Shown here: positions 21,392 through 32,039 of the stretch, one piece after another | Numbering within the stretch: position 1 is the first letter of the stretch | How the letters are laid out: every line of letters starts with the position of its first letter | DNA from: Beverwykella pulmonaria | Taxonomy: Eukaryota > Ascomycota > Dothideomycetes > Pleosporales > Melanommataceae | Direction: 5' to 3' | Assembly (NCBI GenBank): GCA_001599595.1 | Contig: BCHH01000003.1 | Span: 2,895,151-2,959,150 of the forward strand | DNA length: 64,000 bases | Program-made: the position numbers and the translations under genes | Notes under the pieces: model-generated | The model's database searches: none | Seen by the model: the letters and a program-made list of their open reading frames with translations, nothing else | What the model was told of the DNA's origin: nothing

Positions 21392-23760
21392 ATGGGCGAC
21401 CTGAAGACGCGATTGCAGAATGCCAGGACCAAGCTGATGCGCCGGGGCAGCACCACATCGAATCTCTCTTCAGCGGGCAGCGACAGAGGAGCACCTCCCA
21501 AGCCGCCTAGCACCAAGTTGCGTAAGAGCTCGTCGCTGAACAAGCTGCCGGCGGTCGTTGCTGAGCCCGACGAGGACGACGAGCACACAACTGCTCTCTC
21601 TAAATCGGCGGTGTTGCCGCAGCGGCCCGGTTCTGGTCGAACCGAGGGGAGTAGCAACCTTAGCAACCTTAGCTCAACCTCGCACGATCGACACAGTAAT
21701 GCAAGCACTCCCGCAGAAATCGTCCACACCGTCCCCCTAGAAGTCACCCTGGAGGAGCCAACTCCTATCCCACTTCCAGCGCATCCGGCAGACCTCGCAC
21801 TCGACCACAGCGTGCCCTCTTTGCCCTCCACCGCTGGATCTGCCCCTGATACCGACGAGCCATCAGAACTCCCCTCCGCGGCCACGCGCTCTAGCTCGAA
21901 GCCGACTCCCCCAGGCGTCATTCGCCGCCAGTCCCTGGTAGCTACCTCGAATGCACGTATAATCACGACCCTCCTCGAGCGAGATATCCCCGCAGCTGCG
22001 CTTGGGACAGCCCCTCCGACCGCCGCCGACTACTGCAACAGCCAGCCCGCATTCAACGCAAGCATGCTGCACCGCAAGGTCTGGGTCAAGCGGCCAAACG
22101 CCTCTGCAACTCAGGTCCAGATACGGGAAGACGACTTGGTGGACGATGTGCGGGACATGATTTTGAAAAAATATGCAAATTCGCTTGGACGGAGCTTTGA
22201 CGCGCCAGATGTGACCCTGCGGATCGTGCCGCGGGACAGCACTGCGAAGGTGGGAGAGCGCACGCTGGGACCAGAGGAGGATATGTGTAGGACGCTGGAT
22301 GCATACTTCCCAGGCGGCCAGACGGTCAATGAGGCCCTGGTCATCGACGTGCCTCAGCGGCGGACCCCCAAGCCCTCGCCACGGGTGCCGGTCTACTATT
22401 CCCATCACGATGATACCAGACCGATCGAAAACGGATCCGAGTACTTCCCGCCAATGCCAATTGTCAATCCCTCGCCGAGCGCTATGACGAATAACTCGAT
22501 TGAATCAAGGGCATCGCTACCACACGCTCCCCATTCGATCGCCGTTCTCCAGACAGGACAGCTGCCGCCGCTTCCCTCTCCTGGCAGCACTCGAAGACTG
22601 CATCACAACAGTCGACCAAAATATCCGCGCCACAATACTGCTTCTCCGACCACGTTGACAGGCGTTTCCAGTTCTGCAACTACCTCCTCCCGTCCCTCCC
22701 AGCGGCCGCGTCACGACTCCACCGCGTCCGATACCAAACATCCCCCTACTGGAAATGCACCCTTACCGACCCCTCCTGCCCCGGCAGATTCTACTGTACG
22801 CCAAAACTCTACCCCTCCCACTCCCCGCGTTGCGTCTCCTCGGCCACACAAGAAACGGATAAAGTCGAGAGCAGTTGAAACACCAAGCCTCCCCGCTGGC
22901 ATGCTAGATGGCTCGGTCCCTCCAATCAACGTGCTGATTGTTGAAGATAACATAATCAACCTGCGCGTTTTAGGCGCATTCATGCAGCGTTTAAAGGTCC
23001 GTTGGCAACGAGCCATGAACGGAAAGGAGGCCGTGACGAAGTGGAGAGCAGGCGGATTCCATTTAGTGCTCATGGACATTCAGTTGCCAATAATGAACGG
23101 CCTGGAAGCAACCAAGGAGATCAGAAGGCTGGAGCGCGTCAATAGCATTGGGGTGTTCAGCAGCGGAAGCAGCGAATCCCCACACATCAAGGCGGGCGAG
23201 GACAGCCACGAGAGGGAGATGAACAAGGACGACCAGCTTGGCGACAAGACTCTCTTCAAGAGCCCGGTTATTATCGTCGCTCTCACGGCTAGCTCACTGC
23301 AGAGTGACAGACATGAAGCATTGGCGGCAGGCTGCAATGATTTCCTCACGAAGGTTAGCATATTCCATCCATTTTAGTTGACGCATTGTACTAATAAGAT
23401 TTACAGCCTGTCAACTTTGTCTGGCTCGAACGTAAAGTCAAGGAGTGGGGTTGCATGCAAGCCCTCATTGACTTCGACGGCTGGCGGAAATGGAAGGACT
23501 TCGCCGCGGCGTCCGATACAACCGACGGTACCTCCAAGATTTCCACCAGCTACCGCACCATTGCCTCCAAGTCTAAAACCAATTCCAATCTCAGCCCTAC
23601 CTCCGCAGGGAACTCTACGAATGGGAAGACGGGCCCCACGGCAGCGAACGGCATTACATCTGATGAGAAAAAGAGCAAGAGGAAGAGTCTGGGCGTCGTG
23701 CCACCGCCTTCGCTTCCAGAAGAAGAGACACCACCGCTTGAAGAAGGACCCTCAAAATGA
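21392..23760 (+). CDS. Response regulator SSK1 (HOG pathway)
   Basis: Terminal response regulator of the fungal two-component phosphorelay; unphosphorylated Ssk1 activates the MAPKKK of the osmostress (HOG) pathway. Two exons, 21392-23353 and 23407-23760, give 771 residues. The 53-nt intron (GTTAGC...TTACAG) splits the receiver domain directly after the conserved Lys. The first 500 residues are Ser/Pro/Thr-rich and disordered. The receiver starts at INVLIVEDNIINLRVLGAF with acidic pocket E518-D519, phosphoacceptor D562 in LVLMDIQLP, the Thr in VALTASS and K654 in FLTK followed by PVNFVWLE. Between phosphoacceptor and Thr the loop is extended by a roughly 35-residue Ser/Glu-rich insert, as is usual for fungal Ssk1. 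The C-terminal tail is Ser/Lys-rich and ends PPLEEGPSK. All phosphotransfer residues are present. Confidence 0.93.
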
Positions 23761-24554
23761 GCGGTTCTTTCAAGCACACAAGAAACCAAGATATATTCGC
23801 TCCATTATTAATGCTGTTGATAGAACTCTTCGCTGGGCAAAAGAGTATATCCGCTGACTGCCGTTCTATTCGTATTGTCTATCTATCAAAATTTCATTGG
23901 CCATAAATTGTCCTTTATCGTGCGCATCTTGGGGGTCTGCGTCACTTGGTATATCAATTTCTTATGTTAATAGGGTCTGCTAGCGTTCTTGAGCGTCGGG
24001 ATTTCATTTTATCTCTATCACACTCGTGGCGGTGCTCGACGTACCTTGGGATATAGCTGCTTTTTGCGAGCCAGCATCTTTACTTTTGGGGGCGATACTG
24101 TTCCCTTCAGGACTTTGAGACGTACACGATTTAGGCATGGTGTACATTGCTGTGATCTCGTAGGACACGATCATTAGAATGATGGACGTATATTGAGAAT
24201 GCTCTGGGGCGTTCTGCGTAATAGTAATGAGTGAAGAGCTGTGCAAATGCGAAGTGAGCAAGCAACACTTTGCTAGCTATCAAACTGCGATTTGCTCCTG
24301 AATGTGAGCACATTTTAAACGGAGTGGAAGTGAATAGAGAAATTTGCGATGGGGATGGATGACGTCGGTAGTCTTCCGTCGCGGTTGTTCCAGCAACGAT
24401 TTGCGCTAACACAAATTCAGTTAATGCTAAACATGAACCTCGTCCCTTTGCGCACTCAATCCTTGGTACCCACTCACCGCCCGACACTCACACCTGCCTG
24501 CGCTTTTCCACGTTTCGGTCGTTACCTCCATGCGCCTCTAACAGATCTGCAACC
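23761..24554. other. Intergenic region, SSK1 to haspin
   Basis: 0.8 kb. AT-rich for the first 250 bases (SSK1 3' end), then a region with only short open frames and no motif. Confidence 0.45.
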
Positions 24555-26663
24555 ATGCCGCCCAAACAAGTGTACGGCAAACGCACGAAAACACAAGCGA
24601 CTGGCTATGCCAAATTCCTTTCCCCGGACAAAGCCATCATTCCCAGCGAGAAGGCGCAGCAGAAGAGCCAGCTAGGGAAAAAAGATGAAGCGCAAGATAT
24701 AGGGGAGCTGGATAGGGAATTAGAGGCGCTGACGCTGAAGGATGGGGGAATTGTGCGGAGGGGGTCAAAGAAGGGTGGTGGGCATCAGGCAGAAGCAATA
24801 GGGGAGGGTCAAACAAGGAGAGACGCTTCCAACGAAAACGCAAAGCCAAAGCGCAAACTGGAGAAAAAGCGCAGGACTCCAGAAGTTGTTGATTTGGACC
24901 GGCAATTACAGTCTCTGACCGTGAAAGAGAAGGAAACTGTTTGTTTGGCAACAAAGAAGGATGCTGAGAATAGGGCACATGCAACTCAGGAGTGCCAAAC
25001 AAATCTTTCATTTCCATGCACGCCGCCGCCGCAAACCTCTAGGACCAAGGTTAAAAAGAAGATTCAGCCAACCCCACAGCCAAAAATGACATTGCTACCC
25101 ACTCGCGATCCTACTTCGGCTACGGACAATGTTCACACCGCATATGTCGCCCCTATCCTATCCATCAGCGATCTGCAAAGAGTCATTCCTTTCGAGCAGT
25201 GGTCGTCGGAACTGGACCCCCACTTTGAAGTCACAAAAATTGCGGAAGCCTCGTTCTCCGAAGTGTACCGCCTGACGACAAAATCTGGAAGACTGGGACC
25301 CGCAAACGAATCAGTGCTCAAGGTTGTAGCTTTAAAGTCTCCCCCAAACGCACCTTTGCCTAGCCAACTCAAGGCAGGCGACCGGACACGGAAAGTTGTC
25401 GATGCAGCACGTCAGTTGAAGAGGGAACGGGAAGACAGGGAAAAGGAGGATGAGTGGAAATCACACGTCGCAGATGTTCATTCTGAAGTCAAACTTCTCC
25501 AGAACCTCAACCATATCCCTGGCTTCACCTATTTCTGCGAGGTTACAGTTCTGCAAGGCCGCCCATCAGCTTTGTTCGCCAATGCCTGGAAAGCGTGGAA
25601 CAAGTCAAGACCGCGAGGGAAGAAAAGCACATTCCCGGACCCAACGAAGAAGACGAGCTACGAGGACACGCAACTCTGGGTCGTGATCGAGATGCAAGAT
25701 GCTGGGACCGACTGCGAAAAGATGATGGACGCTGGAGGTGTAAGCACAATCTGGGAGCTCTGGGACGTTTTCTGGGGTGTATGCTTGAGTGTGGCAAAGG
25801 CAGAAGAAGCGTGCCGGTTTGAGCACAGGGATCTGCATCTGGAGAATATCTGCATCCGGTCTTCACGGCCTGGCAGCGACCCTATGGAGCCCATCATCAT
25901 GAACCCACTGAAAAGGAAATTGGGCTTTAGTGGGCTCGAAACCACTGTCATCGACTACACCTTATCCCGAGCCGACATTATCATTTCATCGAAAACAAGC
26001 TCTCGTCGCACTTCATCGTCCTCCTCCACCTCATGCCTATCATCAACATCCACGTCCAGCACCTCAAACCCACACGACTCCGACGTCGCATATCTAGATC
26101 TCGAGAAATCTGCCGGTCTCTTCGACGGCGACGCAGAATATGAGTACCAGTACGAAATATACAGATACATGCGGGGTAGTGTATACCACGATGATCCACT
26201 AAATCAATTCTCCTCACATGCACAAGAATTAGAACAAGAATCATACGAGTACACGCCCGAAACCCCCCGTCGCTCGCCCCGCAAAGCGCCAAATAAAATC
26301 ATCCCCTCTCAAACCCGCATACCCATTTCTTCGACCGACTCCATATGGAAGGCCTTTCACCCGAAAACGAACCTCGTCTGGGCACACTTCATCCTCTTCA
26401 AGCTCCTAGAACATCTCAAAGGCTGTGAGCCTGCAAATCTGTCCCGCGAAGAGCTAATGACGAACGTGGACGTGGGTCCTGAGGATGCGGCAAAGGTGCA
26501 GAAGAAAGCGTTAAGGCTACACAGGGTGCTGGAGAAGGTGGCGATACTACTAGAGCCGGAGGCGTTGGGGAAGAAGGGGGCGCTAGGGAGTATGAAGGAG
26601 TTGGTTGTTCTAGCGTTGGAGGAGAGGTGGTTGGGGATTGGGGATGTTAGTGGGGGAGAGTAG
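24555..26663 (+). CDS. Haspin-like serine/threonine kinase
   Basis: Atypical kinase that phosphorylates histone H3 Thr3 at centromeres in mitosis. Single exon, 702 residues. The N terminus is basic (MPPKQVYGKRTK start shared by fungal haspins) with two internal repeats of the form DLDRQLQSLTVKE / ELDRELEALTLKD near residues 53 and 113. The kinase domain begins about residue 215: SFSEVYRLTTKSG, VLKVVALK (K256), IEMQDAGTDCEKM in the hinge, FEHRDLHLENICIR (catalytic D426). The magnesium motif is the haspin-specific IDYTLSRA (D467) in place of DFG. Further on, DGDAEYEYQYEIYRYMR is the haspin C-lobe signature and APE is absent, both normal for the family. A serine-rich insert of about 35 residues follows IDYTLSR. 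A degraded copy of its C-terminal part lies 5.4 kb downstream. Confidence 0.93.
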   Translation: MPPKQVYGKRTKTQATGYAKFLSPDKAIIPSEKAQQKSQLGKKDEAQDIGELDRELEALTLKDGGIVRRGSKKGGGHQAEAIGEGQTRRDASNENAKPKRKLEKKRRTPEVVDLDRQLQSLTVKEKETVCLATKKDAENRAHATQECQTNLSFPCTPPPQTSRTKVKKKIQPTPQPKMTLLPTRDPTSATDNVHTAYVAPILSISDLQRVIPFEQWSSELDPHFEVTKIAEASFSEVYRLTTKSGRLGPANESVLKVVALKSPPNAPLPSQLKAGDRTRKVVDAARQLKREREDREKEDEWKSHVADVHSEVKLLQNLNHIPGFTYFCEVTVLQGRPSALFANAWKAWNKSRPRGKKSTFPDPTKKTSYEDTQLWVVIEMQDAGTDCEKMMDAGGVSTIWELWDVFWGVCLSVAKAEEACRFEHRDLHLENICIRSSRPGSDPMEPIIMNPLKRKLGFSGLETTVIDYTLSRADIIISSKTSSRRTSSSSSTSCLSSTSTSSTSNPHDSDVAYLDLEKSAGLFDGDAEYEYQYEIYRYMRGSVYHDDPLNQFSSHAQELEQESYEYTPETPRRSPRKAPNKIIPSQTRIPISSTDSIWKAFHPKTNLVWAHFILFKLLEHLKGCEPANLSREELMTNVDVGPEDAAKVQKKALRLHRVLEKVAILLEPEALGKKGALGSMKELVVLALEERWLGIGDVSGGE

Positions 26664-26762
26664 GGAGCGAGACTTAGAGGATCAGCAGGGGTGTGAACCT
26701 GAATAGAGCGGGAGATTGCTGCATTTTTTAGGCGTTCGAGCTGCATAGCATGGCTAGCATGG

Positions 26763-26900
26763 CTAGATTGATGATGAATGAATCCAGTTACTGATGGTGT
26801 TGCGTGGTATCCCATGCCAAGTAGCAGCAGTGGCCAAAGCGACCCCAGATTCGAGATCTGCGAGTGCATTCTGGATGTCGCCTTCTGTATATCTGGCCAT
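26763..26900 (-). pseudogene. Psq/pogo-type helix-turn-helix remnant
   Basis: A frame of about 45 codons reads MARYTEGDIQNALADLESG followed by VALATAATWHGIPRNTISNW. The pattern (R-Y-T-E-x-D-I-x-x-A-L-x-x-x-x-x-G, then G-I-P-R-x-T-I) is the psq-type DNA-binding motif at the N terminus of fungal pogo/Fot1-family transposases and of domesticated relatives. Nothing resembling the rest of a transposase (CENP-B domain, DDE) follows, so this is a fragment. It ends about 120 bp left of the inverted-repeat element, but I cannot show that the two are related. Confidence 0.6.
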
Positions 26901-27023
26901 TTCAAGACGGAGAAAATGATGCGAAAAGAAGAACTGAAATCGCATTAGCGGGGCTGTCGAAAGCCGGGGGTGGGGGCGGGTCGGGAGCTAAGGTGCTTAA
27001 CTCATCGCACTGATCGTAGGTAG

Positions 27024-27249
27024 GTGAGTAAACGAGCAGTGAAAAAATGTGTGATAAAGTTGAGGCACAAAATGTGTGATTGTAATTGTGTGCGATAGAG
27101 TAGGTAGCTGTTGGTTGCTCGGAACAACAGGCAGTAGCTCGCTTAGCAGTTCACGTGATATAGCTCACCAGCGGCCCATAAAGCAATGACGCACTTTTAC
27201 ACGCATTTTGTGACTCATATCACACATTTTTCACTGCTCGTTTACTCAC
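27024..27249. mobile_element. MITE-like inverted-repeat element, 226 bp
   Basis: The 25 bases from 27024 (GTGAGTAAACGAGCAGTGAA onward) recur as the reverse complement ending at 27249. The similarity continues inward for about 50 bases with a few mismatches (both arms contain AATGTGTGAT and CACAAAATG). The interior of about 125 bases has no coding potential. Size, long terminal inverted repeats and lack of coding fit a miniature inverted-repeat transposable element. A target-site duplication is not clear: the left flank ends TAGGTAG and the right begins TCCAAC. It lies 162 bp upstream of the ATPase start codon. Confidence 0.72.
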
Positions 27250-27410
27250 TCCAACAAACTTAGCCCAACAAAGCTTTTCTTCTCTCCCCATCTTCGAATT
27301 CTGACCCTAATATCGTCCACTGGTTGGCCGGTGCGCCTTCTCTTTCTACTCGCTTGCCCTACTACCACCACTCCTACGCCTGCTGGTGCTCGCTTCTGCC
27401 TACTTCCACC

Positions 27411-29624
27411 ATGGACTCTAAGCAGGTCAGCCAGGCCGTGCCCACAATCGAGAGCATAAAAAGTTGGAATACGAAGGAGCTGCTTAACTGGATCCAACAA
27501 AATCGACCAAACCTGCTCAAAGATGACGAACTTGAGATATTCAAAGCGGAAAAAATCCGAGGGTATACCTTAATGTGTCTGATTAACAATGTGAAGCTCT
27601 TCAAAGAGTTCACCAATCTGTCTTCTGACACTCTCCTGAATCTCGCAACTCTGGCAAGTGAGATAGCGGGAGGGGAGACTGCTGGTATGGTACAGAAAGG
27701 GAAGGAGCAAGATACCAGCACTAGTAAGTCCACTGACCACGCACCTTTATTCTCTTTACACTAATCCATATTATGGCAACAGAACACATTACAAACTCTG
27801 AGATGAGAATGAGGAAGAGTCCGCCTCACGCCCACATACCGCCTTCGCCAAAGAGAACCCGAGTCGGCAATAGTAGCCTGATAATTAACGGCGAGCTAAA
27901 ACACTTTCAATCTGGGATAGATCAGGGTTTTTCCAAACTTCTACAGAAAGAGGGCCATGGTTACTTTGATCGCACTAGTTATATCTCCAAGTTGCAGGAA
28001 TGCGGAACTGCCATCCTTTTCTGCCGCCCACGTCGATTTGGCAAATCACTAACTGTAAGCATGCTGGAACATTTCCACGGTCTTCAGTATGCAGAGGAAC
28101 ATAAATCACTCTACAAGGTATGCAATAATATCCTTAATTGTCTTGACGTGAGAGCTTACTTCTCTTTTAATTACTGTAGGGCCTTGATGTGCAAAAAGAT
28201 ATCGACAAAGGAACAGTTACGCCCGGACGGTTCTTTGTCTTAAAATTTGATTTTTCTACAATTGACATTGGTTCAGATCCTGCGCAGATGAAGAAGGCAT
28301 TCACCTGTTTCTTGAATTTTTGCATTAAGAATTTCTATAACAAATATGTTGCGTACTTGGGCGGAAACCTTGCTGATCTAAGTCAAAATATTGACGCAGA
28401 GTTTCCCAACATTAGTCTTTGGGCGTGTGTCCGGTTGGTTCGGTCTGCGATTAAGCAAGACAAGGAACTTGCTAAAGGAATCTACGTACTCGTTGATGAG
28501 TACGATTCGTTTTCTAATAACTACCTCAACTCACTTGGATCCGCAGACAATTCGATCACTTGGGACAGAGAAGCAGCTGAATGGGCTTTCAAATCCTTCT
28601 GGAGTACAATAAAGGCATTGGGCCAGGGCGAGTACCAAATCCAAAGAATTTTCATCACGGGAATCTCACCGCTCTCCTTCTCCGCTCTCGGGAGTGGGTT
28701 TAATGTGGCGACAAATATGTCATTCTGGAGGGACTTATCCGGGCTCTGTGGTTTGACACATTTGGACTTGGATGAGGCCCTGACGAGAATCCTTAAAGGC
28801 CGTAAAGCCTGCGACGATTCTCTTTCAGAAATGACTAAATGGTTCAACGGATATCATTTCTGTCAACATGAAAAGGTCGAAACGGTTTGCAACACAGAGA
28901 CGTGCTTGGCATATCTTGAGTCTTGTATCCAGAAGGACCAACCACGTACTGAAGACCCGGAAAACTCTGAAGTATCTGAAGACTTTCTTAGGTTGTGTGC
29001 TAGTTCAGCGCATGTGATAAGAGACTTCGAGAACGCACTAAAGCGCGATAAAAATGGAGACTATGCGCCTATCGAGTACTACCGATTCAAATCCGAATTT
29101 ACGCTTCGAGACTTGGTATGTTAATATCTTAGCCCCAGCCCCTGTTTGTGCTAACTTAGAGTGAGGGGGCTAAATGTGAAGAATCGTGGCGTTCACTAGT
29201 AGTCTACTTTGGCGGCCTTACGTTTGACCCGCAAGAGCCGACAAAGCACCTCAAGATACCGAATAGAGTTGCGGCAGAGCGAATCGCTGGCGCCTTCAAC
29301 TTTCCGAGTACGAGGAAGCGGCCAAGCACAACAAAGCGCCCAAATCCGCCAAAACGATCGAAAATGGCGCCAGCTCCCGAACCGCCGGAAACTACTGATG
29401 CTGTGGCTGAAGGGCAAGCCAGCGCTTCCAGGGCTGAGGCTCAGTTCAATTCTGGTGGTTCGGTTGTAGACTCGATCGCACCTATCGAAGCCAATGCGGG
29501 GGCTGGATCAGATGTGAACGCCGCCTCTTCTGTCGAAAACCACACGAAGGCCGGGTTGAACGAAGATATGCAGGTCAGTTCCAACGAAGCGAAGACCGCG
29601 CCACATCCAAAGAAACTGAAGTAG
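27411..29624 (+). CDS. SAM-like plus AAA-ATPase-like (PF09820-type) protein, Crinkler-like
   Basis: Spliced gene of four exons, 27411-27723, 27783-28117, 28180-29115 and 29160-29624; 2049 nt, 682 residues, frame kept throughout. Residues 10-85 form a SAM-like helical domain (SWNTKELLNWIQQNRPN, then KIRGYTLMCL). Next is a basic stretch (SPKRTRVG) and the AAA-ATPase-like domain: FDRTSYISKLQECG, the variant P-loop CRPRRFGKSLT (K192), Walker B as IYVLVDEYDSFSNNYL (D322-E323), sensor region IFITGISPLSFSALGSG, then WFNGYHFC and WRSLVVYFGGLTFDP. After residue 575 comes a basic cluster (STRKRPSTTKRPNPPKRSK, a likely bipartite nuclear signal) and a low-complexity tail ending PHPKKLK. In bacteria this ATPase type is fused to a PD-(D/E)XK nuclease; I see none here. 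In fungi, similar SAM/ATPase proteins are grouped with Crinkler-type effectors and genome-conflict toxins. All ATPase motifs are intact. The biological role is not known. Confidence 0.85.
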
Positions 29625-29862
29625 TGATGTCGCAAACTTCACATAATCCAGTCGTTATACCGGACGGTGCGCCTCCAATCATTGTTGGTGGCAGCATATA
29701 GTAGAACACGCGACACGTGACAGTCTCAGCGGATCATGCTGTGCCTCACTTCCGATGATGACTCGATTACGCCGTAAAACTAGCTTCACAGCGTCTCTGA
29801 AACCTCAAGATATAGTGTTAGGTACAACAATCTAATCCATTCTCAGTACTAAATTTCTCGTT

Positions 29863-31490
29863 ATGAGTCTGATCCCGATTCACGTCTGGCTTTTTGTCGT
29901 CATCTGTTCCATCGCACTCCGTCTCGTCTTCGTTAGATTCAATTGATGGCTTACTCGTCGTGCCCTAATACAAAGATACGGTTGTGAGGAGCCACCAAAT
30001 TATCCTCACAAAGATGCAGGCCTCGGTCTCGACTTAATAGAGATCAACAAAAGGGCAACCCAAGAACACAAGTACCTCGACACAGTCGCACGCCAGTTCG
30101 AAGAAAACGGAAGAACACATAGAATTAGGTTTTACAGCAAAACGATAATAAGGACACGCGACCCTGAAGTATCAAAGGCAGTATTCTCAACACAATTCGA
30201 TAAATTTGGCCTCCAACCAATTCGATATGAAGGAGGAACAGGCTTCTTCGGAAAAGGTATGCTCGTTACAGATGGAGAATACTGGAAGCGGATTCGGGCG
30301 TTGATCAGGCCAGCGTTTGACATCGCTCACATCGCCAATTTTGAACGTTTGCGTCGCCATGTCGGCCAGTTTCTTAGGATCTTGCCGCGCGACGGCTCGA
30401 CCATCAATCTATTACCACTTTTCAAGCGGCTGGTAAGCAGTTTCGAATTTTGACTTCTATATCACTTGACCTAGTACTCAATTAGCCCAGACACTCGATC
30501 TCTCCAGCGAATTCATCTTTGGCAAATCCATGAATGCTTTATCATTCCCAGAGGCTTGTGAGGGTTTTCTACACGCTTTCATGGCAGCTCAACGAGGTGT
30601 TATAGTGCCCAAAGCCGACCGTGAAAAAAATTGGGAGAAATACTGCAAACAAGTCTTAGACTACATTGACGAGTGTATCGAGGAGGCGATTTCTCGACAT
30701 TCGGAAACCAAGGCCTTAAATGAGGACACAATGCGTGTACGACTCATTGACAAGCTAGCTGAGACTACCCAGAACAGGCAGGTTCTAAGTGACCTTGTTC
30801 TGAGTGTCTTCAGCCCAGCCCACGATACCGTTGCCGTCACGCTTAGCAACGCGTTCTTCCATCTTGCGAGAAATTCCACTGTTTGGGAAAAGTTACGCGC
30901 CGAATTATTGCCTACGACTTCCCAGCCTTTGACTTATGAACTTCTCAACTCATACAAATATCTCAATTGGGTTCTTCGCGAAAGTAAGCATAGACATAAG
31001 CATAAACATGCAATAACATGAATACCTAGCTAATTTTAATATCAAAGCTCACCGTCTTACACCACTTGCTGCAGCATCACAACGTGAATGTCTCTCAACA
31101 ACAGTCCTACCATCAGGAGGCGGTGTCGACGGGAAGAGCCCACTTTTGGTCGAACAAGGCGTTATCATAGAAACGAATTTCCGTCTTTTACAGCGCGACA
31201 GGTCATTCTGGGGTACCAACGCAGACGAATTCTGTCCTGAGCGATGGGACTCCATTCGACCTACTTGGGAATACACTCTATTCTCTGGAGGACCACGGAT
31301 CTGTCCAGCATTTAGGCTGGTGTACACTGAGACTGAATATATCACGGCTGCGATAGTAAGAGAGTTCTCGAAGCTGGAGAATAGGGATCTGGTATTTGAT
31401 TGGATTGAGGAGAGAAGACTTATATTTCAGAGCAGAAATGGTACTGTTGGAATATATATAGAACATGGTGATCACGTGGTGATGTTGTGA
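29863..31490 (+). pseudogene. Cytochrome P450 with premature stop (CYP52-like)
   Basis: Three exons, 29863-30432, 30491-30983 and 31048-31490, encode about 500 codons of a microsomal P450, interrupted by a TGA at codon 28 (29944-29946), just after the membrane anchor (VWLFVVICSIALRLVFV). The frame otherwise runs in full: YWKRIRALIRPAF (helix C), SPAHDTVAVTLS (helix I, where most members have AGRDTTA), RETHRLTP (ExxR), DEFCPERW and the heme loop FSGGPRICPAF with the Cys ligand. Introns are 58 and 64 nt with GTAAGC donors. The family resembles fungal CYP52-type alkane/fatty-acid hydroxylases. The stop fits a CGA-to-TGA change, since R-W-L follows the anchor in relatives. No later in-frame ATG restores an anchored enzyme, so I call it a pseudogene; a sequencing error would make it intact. 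Confidence 0.8.
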
Positions 31491-32039
31491 TCACGTGTTT
31501 ATCACATGAGACACTAGCGGTGCTTGGCGGCAAAGGGATGATACAACCTCCTGAGCCTCACCTCAGATAGAGACAGACACAACGATTTATTACCCCCTTT
31601 GAGAACCCCCATTGCTATTGCAATAGCCCTGTGAAACCAACAGGTACAAAGGTTGGGCTAATACCATAGGTGGTTGTGGCGCTTTAGATGTTTTATGAAA
31701 TCTCCATTTATGCTTGCCTAATAAAACACACTACCACTCAGTAAGACTAAGCCTCAGTGCATGCACTCCGCCTCCACAACGTGCTCTGCTCTTGTATCCA
31801 CCGTTCCAACCGGCGCTTAGCCTAGTCGGAGTAAGTTACCAAGACGCTCTGATAGTTTTGTCCTCCTTGTCACTCACCACATGTGGCTTCCCAGGTATTT
31901 TTTCCTGCTCCTTCAGCTGGGGTTTCGACTACTAGAATACTAGTAATCAGACAAGATGTACGCGAACATACCTCTAGCCCACTTACCTCATTAGTCACCC
32001 TTCTAGGAAAGGATCACCTACCATATTCAGTTGAACTGT
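31491..32039. other. Intergenic, no gene seen
   Basis: 0.55 kb of AT-leaning sequence with no motif. It lies between the P450 and the decayed haspin copy. Confidence 0.4.

Noticed and set aside
24004..24261. 85-codon minus-strand frame between SSK1 and haspin
   Set aside because: Low-complexity Ser/Thr content without family features; could be the SSK1 3' region.
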